IMG/VR virus record: IMGVR_UViG_3300046477_000269
Location: 1-44,117 of that record
DNA: 44,117 bases
Direction: 5' to 3' (one strand)
From: a virus
This document shows, one piece after another, positions 22,453 through 28,835 of the stretch. The notes under the pieces were generated by a model that made no database searches, had not been told where the DNA came from, and saw nothing but the letters and a program-made list of their open reading frames with translations. Position 1 is the first letter of the stretch, and each line of letters starts with the position of its first letter. The translations under genes and the position numbers were made by a program.

Positions 22453-22967
22453 TCCTGCGGAGCTTTCGTTTCATCTGACCGAGCGCTATCGGCGAGACCG
22501 CTGCGCGTTTCCCAATCGGCATCCTCGAACGGCACCTCGACAAGCGCGTGGCCGCAGTAGCAGCAGAACTGCATGCTGTTTTCTTTGGGTCCGCCGTCGT
22601 TGAGCACGAACATATGCTTGCACGTCGTGGCCCAAGTGTCCGATTCCTCATCGCCGTCTTGCACCCATTCGCAAATCGGTGATGGCGTAGGCGCCTGCAT
22701 GCCTTGAAGCGCGGTCGGATTGCTCAGCGCAGCAAGCTCTTTGCGAACGTGCTCTGCCCCATCTGGTCCAAGGCCCAACCACTGGTCGATGAGTAGAAAC
22801 GCCAGTTCCTGCGCATTCGGCATCGCATCAATTGCTGCGTGGAGTGTGGCGCGGGCTTCGCGGCGAGCCTTCAATGCGGTAACAACTTCCGTCGGCTCTG
22901 AGAGGCCGAGCCATTCGGCGTTATCAGCGAACTCATCCGCCAGCCGCTTGATTTCCTCGCGTGTCAT
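22449..22967 (-). CDS. Early protein with C-terminal cysteine cluster
   Basis: A 172-residue protein starting MTREEIKRLADEFADNAEWL. The first 100 residues are helical and acidic. The C-terminal part has CEWVQDGDEESDTWATTC, then CCYCGHALVEVPFED, a zinc-ribbon-like end found in many phage hypothetical proteins. ATG 22967 overlaps the previous stop; the longer ORF to 23222 runs over two other genes and is rejected. Confidence 0.72.
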   Translation of the reverse strand: MTREEIKRLADEFADNAEWLGLSEPTEVVTALKARREARATLHAAIDAMPNAQELAFLLIDQWLGLGPDGAEHVRKELAALSNPTALQGMQAPTPSPICEWVQDGDEESDTWATTCKHMFVLNDGGPKENSMQFCCYCGHALVEVPFEDADWETRSGLADSARSDETKAPQE

Positions 22968-23164
22968 GGCTTCTCCCCTGTTGGGGTCGCTAGCTTCGAT
23001 GAGGCAGGAACTGCATCCTGTTTTATCGCATCGATGATTGCATCGAGTTCCCTGTCTGGTTCGATGCGGTGTTTGAAGCATGCCCAGATGCCGGGTTGGC
23101 CCTTTGCGTTGACGCGGTACAGGGTTGCGTATGGCGCTCTCGCATCGCATTTGAAGCACTTCAT
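22964..23164 (-). CDS. Small zinc-finger-like protein
   Basis: A 66-residue protein opening MKCFKCDARAPYATLYRVN with a second C..H pair (WACFKHRIEP), which suggests one zinc site. The rest is helical (LDAIIDAIKQDAV). Overlaps neighbours by 4 bp on both sides. Confidence 0.68.
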   Translation of the reverse strand: MKCFKCDARAPYATLYRVNAKGQPGIWACFKHRIEPDRELDAIIDAIKQDAVPASSKLATPTGEKP

Positions 23165-23415
23165 TTCGCCCCTCCTGTTGGGGCCGATGAGCCCAAACCG
23201 GCTTTGTAGCCGTCGATCGCATCGCAGACCAGATTCGTCAGCGGCTCAGGCAATGGCTGGCGGGTGGCGAGGGCAGCCAATCGATCAACATCGCAAAGCG
23301 GGCAGGTGCACTTGTCGCCAAGTGAAAGCATCTTGCACTTTCCTGGCGCATGCTCTCGAATGAACGCCAATAGACGCGCACGCGGCAACTCCGGTGCATC
23401 TGGTGTCGAATTCAT
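23161..23415 (-). CDS. Small early protein with CxxC motif
   Basis: An 84-residue protein with a helical start (ARLLAFIREHAPGKCKML) and CTCPLCDVDRLAAL in the middle, likely a zinc site. AAGGA lies seven bases before ATG 23415. Function unknown. Confidence 0.66.
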   Translation of the reverse strand: MNSTPDAPELPRARLLAFIREHAPGKCKMLSLGDKCTCPLCDVDRLAALATRQPLPEPLTNLVCDAIDGYKAGLGSSAPTGGAK

Positions 23416-23451
23416 GTTGGTTTCCTTGTTTCATCCTACCGAGCGTTGTGG

Positions 23452-23835
23452 TCAAACCGCTGCGTGTTCCACGAACTTCACGTTGTGCTCAGCGCCGAAC
23501 GCCTCGATCAGGGTCAGCAGATCATTCATCTCGCGCACGCTCATCACGCTGGTGCTTTGGCCTAGAACTACGAAACCTCCGTCTATCCCAGGGACGACTT
23601 CCTGCTTCTTCAAAGCTGCCGAGAACACGAACTTCCACTCGACCGGCGTTAGCTTCCTGCCGTGCCAGATCACCTGATCTGATACGTCTTGCAGCGATGC
23701 CCAGAGCCTGGCGTTCTGCTCGAGCGAGCGGGTCTTGGGCTTGATCTGCACAATGTAGCCTTCTGGCGCGTCCATGACAGCGCTTGCAGCGTTCCTGCGC
23801 GCTTCCCGGTGGCTTAGGATGTAAGTGGCTCTCAT
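23452..23835 (-). CDS. ninB: NinB-like recombination protein
   Basis: A 127-residue protein (lambda NinB/Orf is 146). Family features: KPKTRSLEQNARLWASLQDV, WHGRKLTPVEWKFVFSAAL, VVPGIDGGFVVLGQSTS and MSVREMNDLLTLIEAFGAEH. NinB binds single-stranded DNA and SSB and stands in for RecFOR in phage recombination. In this phage it is the clearest functional gene of the leftward operon and suggests that block is expressed early for replication and recombination. Confidence 0.9.
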   Translation of the reverse strand: MRATYILSHREARRNAASAVMDAPEGYIVQIKPKTRSLEQNARLWASLQDVSDQVIWHGRKLTPVEWKFVFSAALKKQEVVPGIDGGFVVLGQSTSVMSVREMNDLLTLIEAFGAEHNVKFVEHAAV

Positions 23836-24131
23836 TCTTCGTCAGGCCCATAGTGGACAACCTTGGGCGGAACGTCATCAGTCAGCCATGCGTGATATCC
23901 GTACCATTTGCCGCGACTCCATGGACCAACCTGTTCCGGTGTTTTTGGTGTTGGTCGCGTGAGCGGAACATGACCGTCTTCTATGTGGTTGAAATCTTCC
24001 ATATCTGGATCGGGTACAGCGCGATACCATTCCGTAATGGGTTTCACGAAACCACCTTGTTCTGCTGCATCAGCCTGCGCACGGCTATCACTTGATCTTC
24101 CTGCAATTGAGCCATCCATCAGATGCCGCAA
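23832..24131 (-). CDS. Small early protein (start uncertain)
   Basis: A 99-residue ORF overlapping ninB by 4 bp. The first 28 residues overlap the preceding gene by 44 bp and look unlike the rest; a GTG at about 24047 with AAGGTGG upstream would give a 71-residue protein starting near KPITEWYRAVPDPDMEDFNH. The C-terminus contains SRGKWYGYHAWLTDD. No family recognised. Confidence 0.6.
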   Translation of the reverse strand: MRHLMDGSIAGRSSDSRAQADAAEQGGFVKPITEWYRAVPDPDMEDFNHIEDGHVPLTRPTPKTPEQVGPWSRGKWYGYHAWLTDDVPPKVVHYGPDEE

Positions 24132-24456
24132 TGGTTAGCATGCGAACGATGTATTCGTCCTCTATCACATCCCTCTCTTCCTTGGTGCAGTCTAGGCACT
24201 GATCGTTCGTCGTATGACACCCAACTCGACCATCCCTGTCAGCGCAGAGAGGGAAACTGAATTCATCAGATGCCTTGATCCCACGTCCATGCCCGTACTT
24301 TGCTTGATTGCTGTGGGCGCATTGAGAATAGCCAGCGATGCCACATCCAAAGCACGGATGCCTAGCCACGTACCGCCTATAGGACGGAGAGCGGATGTAG
24401 TTGAACTTGGCCCTTGAGATGTGGGCGCGCTCACTGGGCTTTAGAGAATTATTCAC
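24088..24456 (-). CDS. DUF968/HNH-like putative nuclease
   Basis: A 122-residue protein with a conserved layout: SPSYRRYVARHPCFGCGIAG, then QCAHSNQAKYGHGRGIKASD, then FPLCADRDGRVGCHTTNDQC. The CxxC, HSN, and CH...C groups fit a zinc-stabilised HNH-like site as in phage recombination nucleases of DUF968/Ref type. It is next to ninB, which supports a recombination role. GTG start 24456. The family name is my recognition of the pattern and is not tested. Confidence 0.72.
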   Translation of the reverse strand: MNNSLKPSERAHISRAKFNYIRSPSYRRYVARHPCFGCGIAGYSQCAHSNQAKYGHGRGIKASDEFSFPLCADRDGRVGCHTTNDQCLDCTKEERDVIEDEYIVRMLTIAASDGWLNCRKIK

Positions 24457-24703
24457 TGTTCCACTCTGCGTGCGCGAAGGCTTTGATACAGGCTCTGAGG
24501 GATGAATGGGGTTTCAGGATCATCCACAAGACCATCTTTTCATGGTCGTCCGTGATGCCCCTGACTTCTTCGTAAGCGCCCCATTCGTTGTCCTCGTGAT
24601 ACTTCTGGAGAGCTGCTCCTGCGGTTTGTCTGACGATCCTGTATCTGTCAAAGGTCAGCCCCCCGTATTGGGGCCACTCAAGAGGATCGTCAGGCAGTTC
24701 CAT
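24449..24703 (-). CDS. Small early protein
   Basis: An 84-residue protein (PDDPLEWPQYGGLTFDRYRI; ITDDHEKMVLWMILKPHSSL). Helical C-terminus, no cysteine sites. The ATG shares its A with the preceding TGA, so it is coupled to the upstream gene. No family recognised. Confidence 0.66.
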   Translation of the reverse strand: MELPDDPLEWPQYGGLTFDRYRIVRQTAGAALQKYHEDNEWGAYEEVRGITDDHEKMVLWMILKPHSSLRACIKAFAHAEWNSE

Positions 24704-25101
24704 CAGAAAGGCGGCTCTTCTTCGTCAGGAGGCGCCGGACGCGGATCTGGGCTTCCAATAGCCGGCTTTTGAGGCTTCGGCTTCTTGGGCCCGCGAACGC
24801 GAACCCCACCGACCAGCTTGCCAGCGAAAGAGACGTTGGGATCGTGGTACAGGACGATCTGCTTGCCGATCCAGTCGTCGGTATCCTGGCTTCCGAAGGC
24901 AATCGCTGCGAGTTGGAGGTTCGTGGTGTTCATCACCAGACCTTTCTCCGCGTCTCGGAAGTACATCACCCACTTGTTGTCCTCGGGCTGGTTGTCTTTG
25001 GCGACGTTCTCTTCCTCGAAACGGTCGATCGTCAACATCGTGGGTTCGTCAACGTCTTCCTTCTTGAAGTACTTGCCTGACATCATTTGAGAGATTTTCA
25101 T
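24703..25101 (-). CDS. Conserved phage early protein, OB-like
   Basis: A 132-residue protein starting MKISQMMSGKYFKKEDVDEP. The pattern ISQMxxxKYFKKEDV, NVAKDNQPEDNKWVMYF, LAAIAFGSQDTDDWIGKQIV and LVGGVRVRGPKK is one I recognise from many phage hypothetical proteins near recombination genes. The beta-rich core and acidic C-terminal tail (PPDEEEPPF) are like those of single-stranded DNA-binding proteins, whose acidic tips recruit partners; this comparison is inference. A longer ORF to 25218 exists, but its extra part reads poorly. Confidence 0.72.
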   Translation of the reverse strand: MKISQMMSGKYFKKEDVDEPTMLTIDRFEEENVAKDNQPEDNKWVMYFRDAEKGLVMNTTNLQLAAIAFGSQDTDDWIGKQIVLYHDPNVSFAGKLVGGVRVRGPKKPKPQKPAIGSPDPRPAPPDEEEPPF

Positions 25102-25527
25102 GTCTGTCTGTTCCAGTTGAGTTCGCTGCCATTCACCGTTGGCATGCATGACGGTTTCGTATTCCTGTTGACAACCTGATGTCTGATACCACTGAAGAAA
25201 CGACATATGAGGTAGCAACGTTTTGGGAGAGGGGGTACGCCCGCTAGGCTGAGGGCGATTCGTGTGTTCGGCGCGTTGATGACGAAGGAATCAAACAGCC
25301 GAAGTTAGTGTAAGTGCGCATTTTCACGAAACCTTGAGAATGAGAATTACTCCAGACGAACGGTCACTTGCACTAGACGAGCGGTCGTTTTTGCGTTGCT
25401 TTTCTGTCTCTCAGCACTTGACAGATTTTGGCCCTATAGACAACGCGGTATTTGTAAGGGTGGTCGCCTATCTGAATCCATCGAGGGCGAAGCACCAGAT
25501 ACATTGCCGATGGTTCGCGCGCCTCGA
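25102..25527. other. Intergenic stretch in the leftward operon with 21-bp tandem repeat
   Basis: About 425 bases without a convincing gene. It holds two direct repeats of AGACGA(A/G)CGGTC at 25354-25365 and 25375-25386, exactly 21 bp apart, which suggests binding sites on one face of DNA. A 43-codon reverse ORF (25373-25504) and the upstream extension of the 24703 gene lack ribosome sites. A TTGACA at 25428 has no -10 box at normal spacing. It may be an internal control region. Confidence 0.45.
25354..25387. repeat. Tandem direct repeat, 21-bp period
   Basis: Two copies of AGACGARCGGTCRY start at 25354 and 25375; the match continues with a looser TTGC-containing part. The 21-bp period equals two helical turns, as expected for operator repeats or short iterons. 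No third copy is seen on either side. Confidence 0.55.
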
Positions 25528-26094
25528 TCACTCATCAACCTCTTGCGAACTACAATCGTGCTCCATCTCTTCCACTGTTGGCAGTTTGTCGTCTAGCGAA
25601 TACCAGTGCACGAGCCGGACCTGCTGGTATTCCTTGTGATCCAGCGGTGATTTGGCAAATCGCTCGTGAGGCTCCAAAGGCTCTTTGTTAAACCCTTCGT
25701 GCACCTCAAGTCGGTTCGTGTCGAGGTCTATGACGTAGGCCCACTCACACATCAGCGAGTCACCAGCAAAGTCAATGGAGTTCTTGAGCTTGATGCCGGC
25801 CGGCTGGTTGAGAACGTATGAAAGGATGTCAGCACCAGCATCACGATTGAGCCACGGGTAATCTTTCTGCCAATTGATAGATTCGCGCTTGAAACGCTCA
25901 CTTTCGGCTTCCAGTTCTTCTTGGCTGTAGAACTGCGCTGCACGCAACTTCGCCAAGAATTGCTCTCGGTTCAGATCATCTAGGAAGCTCAACACTTTGG
26001 CGCCTTGCACGCTCGGATATCCGTCCCATTGCCCATATTGAGCGATACGGTATTGGCCGTCGAGTTGAACAGCGATCAAATGACGTGTGCCCAT
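25528..26094 (-). CDS. Conserved phage protein (GTRHL family)
   Basis: A 188-residue protein that opens MGTRHLIAVQLDGQYRIAQY and continues GQWDGYPSVQG, a start I recognise from many phage and bacterial hypothetical proteins. The middle has alternating strands and helices (SFLDDLNREQFLAKLRAAQF), the C-terminus is acidic. ATG 26094 has GGAG five bases upstream. Its function is unknown. Confidence 0.75.
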   Translation of the reverse strand: MGTRHLIAVQLDGQYRIAQYGQWDGYPSVQGAKVLSFLDDLNREQFLAKLRAAQFYSQEELEAESERFKRESINWQKDYPWLNRDAGADILSYVLNQPAGIKLKNSIDFAGDSLMCEWAYVIDLDTNRLEVHEGFNKEPLEPHERFAKSPLDHKEYQQVRLVHWYSLDDKLPTVEEMEHDCSSQEVDE

Positions 26095-26156
26095 ATGTTC
26101 TCCGAATGCAGCGGTGTAGAGAAAAGACGCTCGGTCAAATTGCACAGATCACTCAT
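26076..26156 (-). CDS. Possible 26-residue peptide
   Basis: An ATGA-coupled ORF (MSDLCNLTERLFSTPLHSEN onward) bridging the preceding and following genes. The coupling fits the rest of this operon, but the length makes it weak evidence; it may be only a translational bridge to the gene at 26094. Confidence 0.3.
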   Translation of the reverse strand: MSDLCNLTERLFSTPLHSENIWAHVI

Positions 26157-26317
26157 CTGCGCCACCCGAAGAACATGAGCACACGTCTCCACCAGGGGAT
26201 AGAAGCCACCTGGATGATGCAGGTAGCAAGCCATTTGTCCGGGTGATCCCGATACGCTCGGTGGTCCACGGAGGGCCGCTGCACCGCTTTGAGCGAAGGA
26301 TCGGTAGGATTGCTCAT
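26153..26317 (-). CDS. Small basic protein with possible membrane segment
   Basis: A 54-residue ORF (MSNPTDPSLKAVQRPSVDHR; C-terminus IPWWRRVLMFFGWRR). The end is rich in Trp, Phe and Arg, suggesting membrane association. ATG overlaps the stop of the 29-residue membrane peptide upstream (ATGA). Confidence 0.52.
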   Translation of the reverse strand: MSNPTDPSLKAVQRPSVDHRAYRDHPDKWLATCIIQVASIPWWRRVLMFFGWRR

Positions 26318-26403
26318 AGAACCACAATCGCAACAACAAGTAGACCCACCAAACAAACATAGGGGATCAGGCGCCAGCCGAGTTCGGTCATATCAGAATC
26401 CAT
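26314..26403 (-). CDS. Tiny single-span membrane peptide
   Basis: A 29-residue ORF (MDSDMTELGWRLIPYVC then LVGLLVVAIVVL). More than half is hydrophobic and forms one membrane segment. ATG 26403 or ATG 26391 could start it, the first overlapping the upstream stop. Small phage membrane peptides can affect host membrane or exclude other phages. Called from composition and coupling only. Confidence 0.45.
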   Translation of the reverse strand: MDSDMTELGWRLIPYVCLVGLLVVAIVVL

Positions 26404-26629
26404 TGCGACGATCAATCTCAGCAGACCTCGGAAACTCCCGCCTCTCGGCTTCGCGTTCTTCACGAGCATCCATGTCGTCGTGCCGAGCTTTCTTGAAGCC
26501 TTCGCGGTAGGCGTCGCTGTCTGCGTATTCCAGATCGAAGGAGGGCCAGTCACGGCGCCCCTGGTATCGCTCCGCAGCGGCCACGAAGGCGGGATCGACA
26601 TTCGGGCCTAGAAGTTGTGAGAGGTTCAT
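26393..26629 (-). CDS. Small charged early protein
   Basis: A 78-residue protein (MNLSQLLGPNVDPAFVAAAE; then FKKARHDDMDAREEREAERR). The C-terminal half is a highly charged helix. GAGGAAACG precedes ATG 26629. No family recognised. Confidence 0.66.
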   Translation of the reverse strand: MNLSQLLGPNVDPAFVAAAERYQGRRDWPSFDLEYADSDAYREGFKKARHDDMDAREEREAERREFPRSAEIDRRNGF

Positions 26630-26639
26630 CGTTTCCTCG

Positions 26640-26894
26640 CTAGTCAAGTGTGTGCCCAGCATCCACCCATTCCTGCATCGTCATCGGCTTCGATGGCATC
26701 TCACACGGCGTGATCTGGATGCAGAAGTACCGATCTGCGTAGTTCCGCAGGCTCATCGCCACGGCTTCGCGCAGGGTGGGGATCTCAGTGTCTCCTCGGT
26801 AGCTGCACTCGAACTGCAAACCCTCAGCGGTGAAGGCTTGGAGTTTGTAGCCACGCGCTGCGGCCAGATTTTGCAGTTCAGTGAGGATTTTCAC
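26640..26894 (-). CDS. Small early protein
   Basis: An 84-residue protein (MKILTELQNLAAARGYKLQA; TLREAVAMSLRNYADRYFCI; MTMQEWVDAGHTLD). Mixed alpha/beta. GTG start with AGGAGAG just upstream. No family recognised. It follows two RNA hairpins in the leader between it and the first operon gene. Confidence 0.68.
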   Translation of the reverse strand: MKILTELQNLAAARGYKLQAFTAEGLQFECSYRGDTEIPTLREAVAMSLRNYADRYFCIQITPCEMPSKPMTMQEWVDAGHTLD

Positions 26895-26911
26895 GTTCTC
26901 TCCTAATTGAT

Positions 26912-26950
26912 GCCGGTTACCTAATCCGGCTCTGACCTATCGCGTCAGAG
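26912..26950 (-). promoter_or_regulatory. Two adjacent stem-loops in leftward operon leader
   Basis: CTCTGAC/GTCAGAG (26930-26936 with 26944-26950) and GCCGG/CCGGC (26912-26916 with 26926-26930) are perfect stems of seven and five pairs. They lie between the first and second genes of the leftward operon, overlapping the end of the first. No U-run follows, so they are more likely RNA-processing or antitermination structures than a terminator. Confidence 0.42.
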
Positions 26951-27322
26951 GCCTGTGTTGAACGCGACGTATGGCATGCCGCCCGGCAAAACAGACCACA
27001 GGTCGCGCGGCAGCGGGTACGATGCCATGCCAGCAGCGATGCCGAGAACGACCAAGGCTTCCATTGTTGGATGTTCGCCCCATTGATTCCCGTCGCGATC
27101 CACACACAGATTCAGGAACGACATGCCCCCGCCTTTGCCGGCCTGGAACTCGTCAGGCATCTCGGCCAGCAGTGCGCGGATTTCGTCTTTGTGCTCTGTG
27201 ATCTTGGTCGGCGAGAAACCGAACGTGCGGACGATGCCTTGCACGATCTGCGCACCGGATTTCTCTCCGTTGAGGCATTGCTCAACCAACGCATAGACTT
27301 TGGCGGATTTGTCTTGCATCAT
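26945..27322 (-). CDS. First gene of leftward early operon
   Basis: A 125-residue protein starting MMQDKSAKVYALVEQCLNGE. The N-terminal half is helical (GAQIVQGIVRTFGFSPTKI; EIRALLAEMPDEFQAGKGG); the C-terminal half is mixed with LCVDRDGNQWGEHPTMEALV. GGAGAG lies four bases before the ATG. As first gene behind the leftward promoter it is probably among the earliest made. The longer ORF start at 27376 lies within the -35 box and is rejected. No family recognised. Confidence 0.7.
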   Translation of the reverse strand: MMQDKSAKVYALVEQCLNGEKSGAQIVQGIVRTFGFSPTKITEHKDEIRALLAEMPDEFQAGKGGGMSFLNLCVDRDGNQWGEHPTMEALVVLGIAAGMASYPLPRDLWSVLPGGMPYVAFNTGL

Positions 27323-27347
27323 CTGTCTCTCCGGTTGCGATGGGTGT

Positions 27348-27376
27348 ACTGTGCCTAATGGCGCGACACCTGTCAA
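27348..27376 (-). promoter_or_regulatory. Leftward early promoter
   Basis: Reading left: TTGACA (27376-27371, perfect), 17-bp spacer, CACAGT (27353-27348, three of six). The predicted start near 27341 gives a 19-base leader with a good ribosome site. The spacer and -10 are overlapped by operator-like site O1 (27351-27364), so repressor binding would block it. The weak -10 suggests dependence on an activator or leaves room for alternatives. Confidence 0.62.
27351..27364. promoter_or_regulatory. Operator-like site O1
   Basis: GTGCCTAATGGCGC, near-palindromic (GTGC and GCGC arms around six bases). It overlaps the -10 and spacer of the leftward promoter. The same core occurs reversed at O3. Confidence 0.55.
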
Positions 27377-27406
27377 GCATCTTTTGCAATACCCGACACG
27401 TTAACT

Positions 27407-27420
27407 GTGCCATTGTGCAC
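27407..27420. promoter_or_regulatory. Operator-like site O2
   Basis: GTGCCATTGTGCAC, perfect GTGC/GCAC arms around six bases. It lies between the two divergent promoters, directly upstream of the rightward -35 box. Centre-to-centre distances are 56 bp to O1 and 28 bp to O3. Confidence 0.5.
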
Positions 27421-27422
27421 GC

Positions 27423-27451
27423 TTGACAACCGCTACGCCATTAGGCATGAT
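27423..27451 (+). promoter_or_regulatory. Rightward promoter of HTH regulator gene
   Basis: TTGACA (27423-27428, perfect), 17-bp spacer, CATGAT (27446-27451, four of six). The start would be at about 27458, the A of the first ATG, so the mRNA would have no leader. O3 overlaps spacer and -10. Confidence 0.65.
27435..27448. promoter_or_regulatory. Operator-like site O3
   Basis: ACGCCATTAGGCAT, the reverse complement of ATGCCTAATGGCGT and so nearly the same as O1. It covers the spacer and the start of the -10 box of the rightward promoter, where a bound regulator would repress its own gene. Confidence 0.55.
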
Positions 27452-27457
27452 AGAGCA

Positions 27458-27634
27458 ATGATGACCTATAAGCAACTCCAGAAAGCGGTGCGGGACTTGC
27501 CGAACATCAGCGAGTTCTGCGCAAAGCACAAGCTCCCGCTACGAACGGTAATGCGGGTCAAGGCTGGCGGCTTCCCAAGGCTCGGCACGATGATCCAGCT
27601 TGAAGCAGCGCTAGCCGCAGAGGGCAAGGCATGA
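27458..27634 (+). CDS. Cro/CI-like helix-turn-helix regulator
   Basis: A 58-residue protein (MMTYKQLQKAVRDLPNISEF; CAKHKLPLRTVMRVKAGG; TMIQLEAALAAEGKA). The ISEFCAKHKLPLRTVMRVKAG stretch, slightly over one HTH unit, has a recognition-helix look. The size matches Cro (66 residues) and not CI, as there is no dimerisation/cleavage domain. It is the natural ligand for O1-O3. It overlaps the next gene by 4 bp. No other repressor gene is seen in the window. Confidence 0.78.
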   Translation: MMTYKQLQKAVRDLPNISEFCAKHKLPLRTVMRVKAGGFPRLGTMIQLEAALAAEGKA

Positions 27635-28272
27635 TCGTCAATTGCGCTCAATGCGGAGCCGAGTGCGACCGCAAGCCTGGTGATGTGATCCGCGCGAGGA
27701 AAGAAGGCCGCTCGCACTTCTGCTCTAAAGCGTGCTCATCTATCGGGGCTATCCGTCGATCAAAGATGGGCAATGCGGTCTATGAACTAGCGTCCAGAGA
27801 ATGCGGAACGAACTGCGTAGAAGCCGTGAGCAAGGGCTTTCGCAGGATCAGCGTCAATGAAATCCTCATCGGCTGGCACAGACGGGGAATCGTGGTTCGT
27901 GCTGAATCTCACACTTCCGGGCCGTGTGCCATCGCATATCAGTATTTCCTCAGTCAGAAGCACAAGGATGCCTGGGAAGCGCTGCCTCTGGCAGATCGAC
28001 CGAATGCCGCTCGCAAGCGCAAGCACTTCAAAGAGCCCAAGATTCGCAAGCCGAAAGTTCTGAAACTCAAACCCCTACCGAGCGGAAACAGGATTCAGCT
28101 ATCTACGTGGGCCCGAGCGCCGCTGGTCGGCAGCATCCACGCCAAGAAGACGGTTGTCCGCCAGCAAGGAATCAGCTTGGGCTACGACGAGCGATACCAG
28201 ATCAGCCCAGAAGCGGCTGCGGCATTCGAGGGTGAGTTTTCAAAGCTAGGCCCAGGAAGGTACGTCAAGTGA
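27631..28272 (+). CDS. Zinc-finger early protein
   Basis: A 213-residue protein with an N-terminal Cys4-type site, MIVNCAQCGAECDRKPGDVI, then SHFCSKACSSIG (similar to zinc ribbons in homing endonuclease tails). The middle has WHRRGIVVRAESHTSGPCAI, the later part is basic (RKRKHFKEPKIRKPKVLKLK). Nucleic-acid binding is likely. No family named. Translationally coupled to the HTH gene and overlaps the ligase gene by 4 bp. Confidence 0.72.
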   Translation: MIVNCAQCGAECDRKPGDVIRARKEGRSHFCSKACSSIGAIRRSKMGNAVYELASRECGTNCVEAVSKGFRRISVNEILIGWHRRGIVVRAESHTSGPCAIAYQYFLSQKHKDAWEALPLADRPNAARKRKHFKEPKIRKPKVLKLKPLPSGNRIQLSTWARAPLVGSIHAKKTVVRQQGISLGYDERYQISPEAAAAFEGEFSKLGPGRYVK

Positions 28273-28835
28273 AGAAGATCATTTCACTATTCCAGCGCAA
28301 CTATGATGGCGATCGTCTGGTGCGCAACGAAGTGGTGCCAGGTGCTGAGTGGGTGCTTCATGGCGAAGGCATTGCTACGCAGAAATATGACGGCACCTGC
28401 TGCATGATTCGTGGCGGCAAGTTGTTCAAGCGCTTCGATGCCAAGAAAGGCAAGACTCCTCCGGAAAGCTTTGAAGCCGCTCAGGAACCTGATCCAGTCA
28501 CTGGACACTGGCCCGGTTGGATGCCAGTTGGAGACGGTCCTGAAGATCGCTGGCACAGAGAAGCCGTGGATTCATCTCTTGAGGACGGAACCTACGAATT
28601 ATGCGGGCCGAAGGTCCAAGGTAATCCCGAGGGCTTCGGAAAGCATACGCTGATCCCACATGGGGCCATCAAGTATCCAGGCGCTCCGCGTGAGTTCTTC
28701 GGGCTCAAGGAATGGCTACGCCACGCTGAGATCGAAGGACTTGTCTTTCATCATCCAGACGGCCGTATGGTCAAGATCAAAGCCAAAGACTTCGGGTTCA
28801 AGAGGGAGTGGAAGCAACTGAGGGGCGAGCGGTGA
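28269..28835 (+). CDS. RNA-ligase-like nucleotidyltransferase
   Basis: A 188-residue protein with ligase superfamily motifs: motif I QKYDGTCCMI with nucleophile K39, a YELCGPKVQGNP segment (about 109-120) in the motif III position, motif IV EGLVFHHPDG (about 156-165), and motif V MVKIKAKDFGF (about 167-177). It is close to the short DUF5565-type phage proteins thought to be RNA ligases. No helix-hairpin or BRCT domain is seen, so only end sealing is expected. Candidate substrates in the same genome are tRNAs. GTGA overlap with the next gene. Confidence 0.82.
   Translation: MKKIISLFQRNYDGDRLVRNEVVPGAEWVLHGEGIATQKYDGTCCMIRGGKLFKRFDAKKGKTPPESFEAAQEPDPVTGHWPGWMPVGDGPEDRWHREAVDSSLEDGTYELCGPKVQGNPEGFGKHTLIPHGAIKYPGAPREFFGLKEWLRHAEIEGLVFHHPDGRMVKIKAKDFGFKREWKQLRGER

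Noticed and set aside
22967-23222. Upstream extension of the 22449 gene to 257 codons
   Set aside because: The added part runs over two other genes that have proper starts and Cys motifs, and it reads as basic low-quality sequence.
25428-25450. TTGACA with TATAGA in the early gap as a rightward promoter
   Set aside because: The spacing is only 11 bp and transcription would run against the operon.
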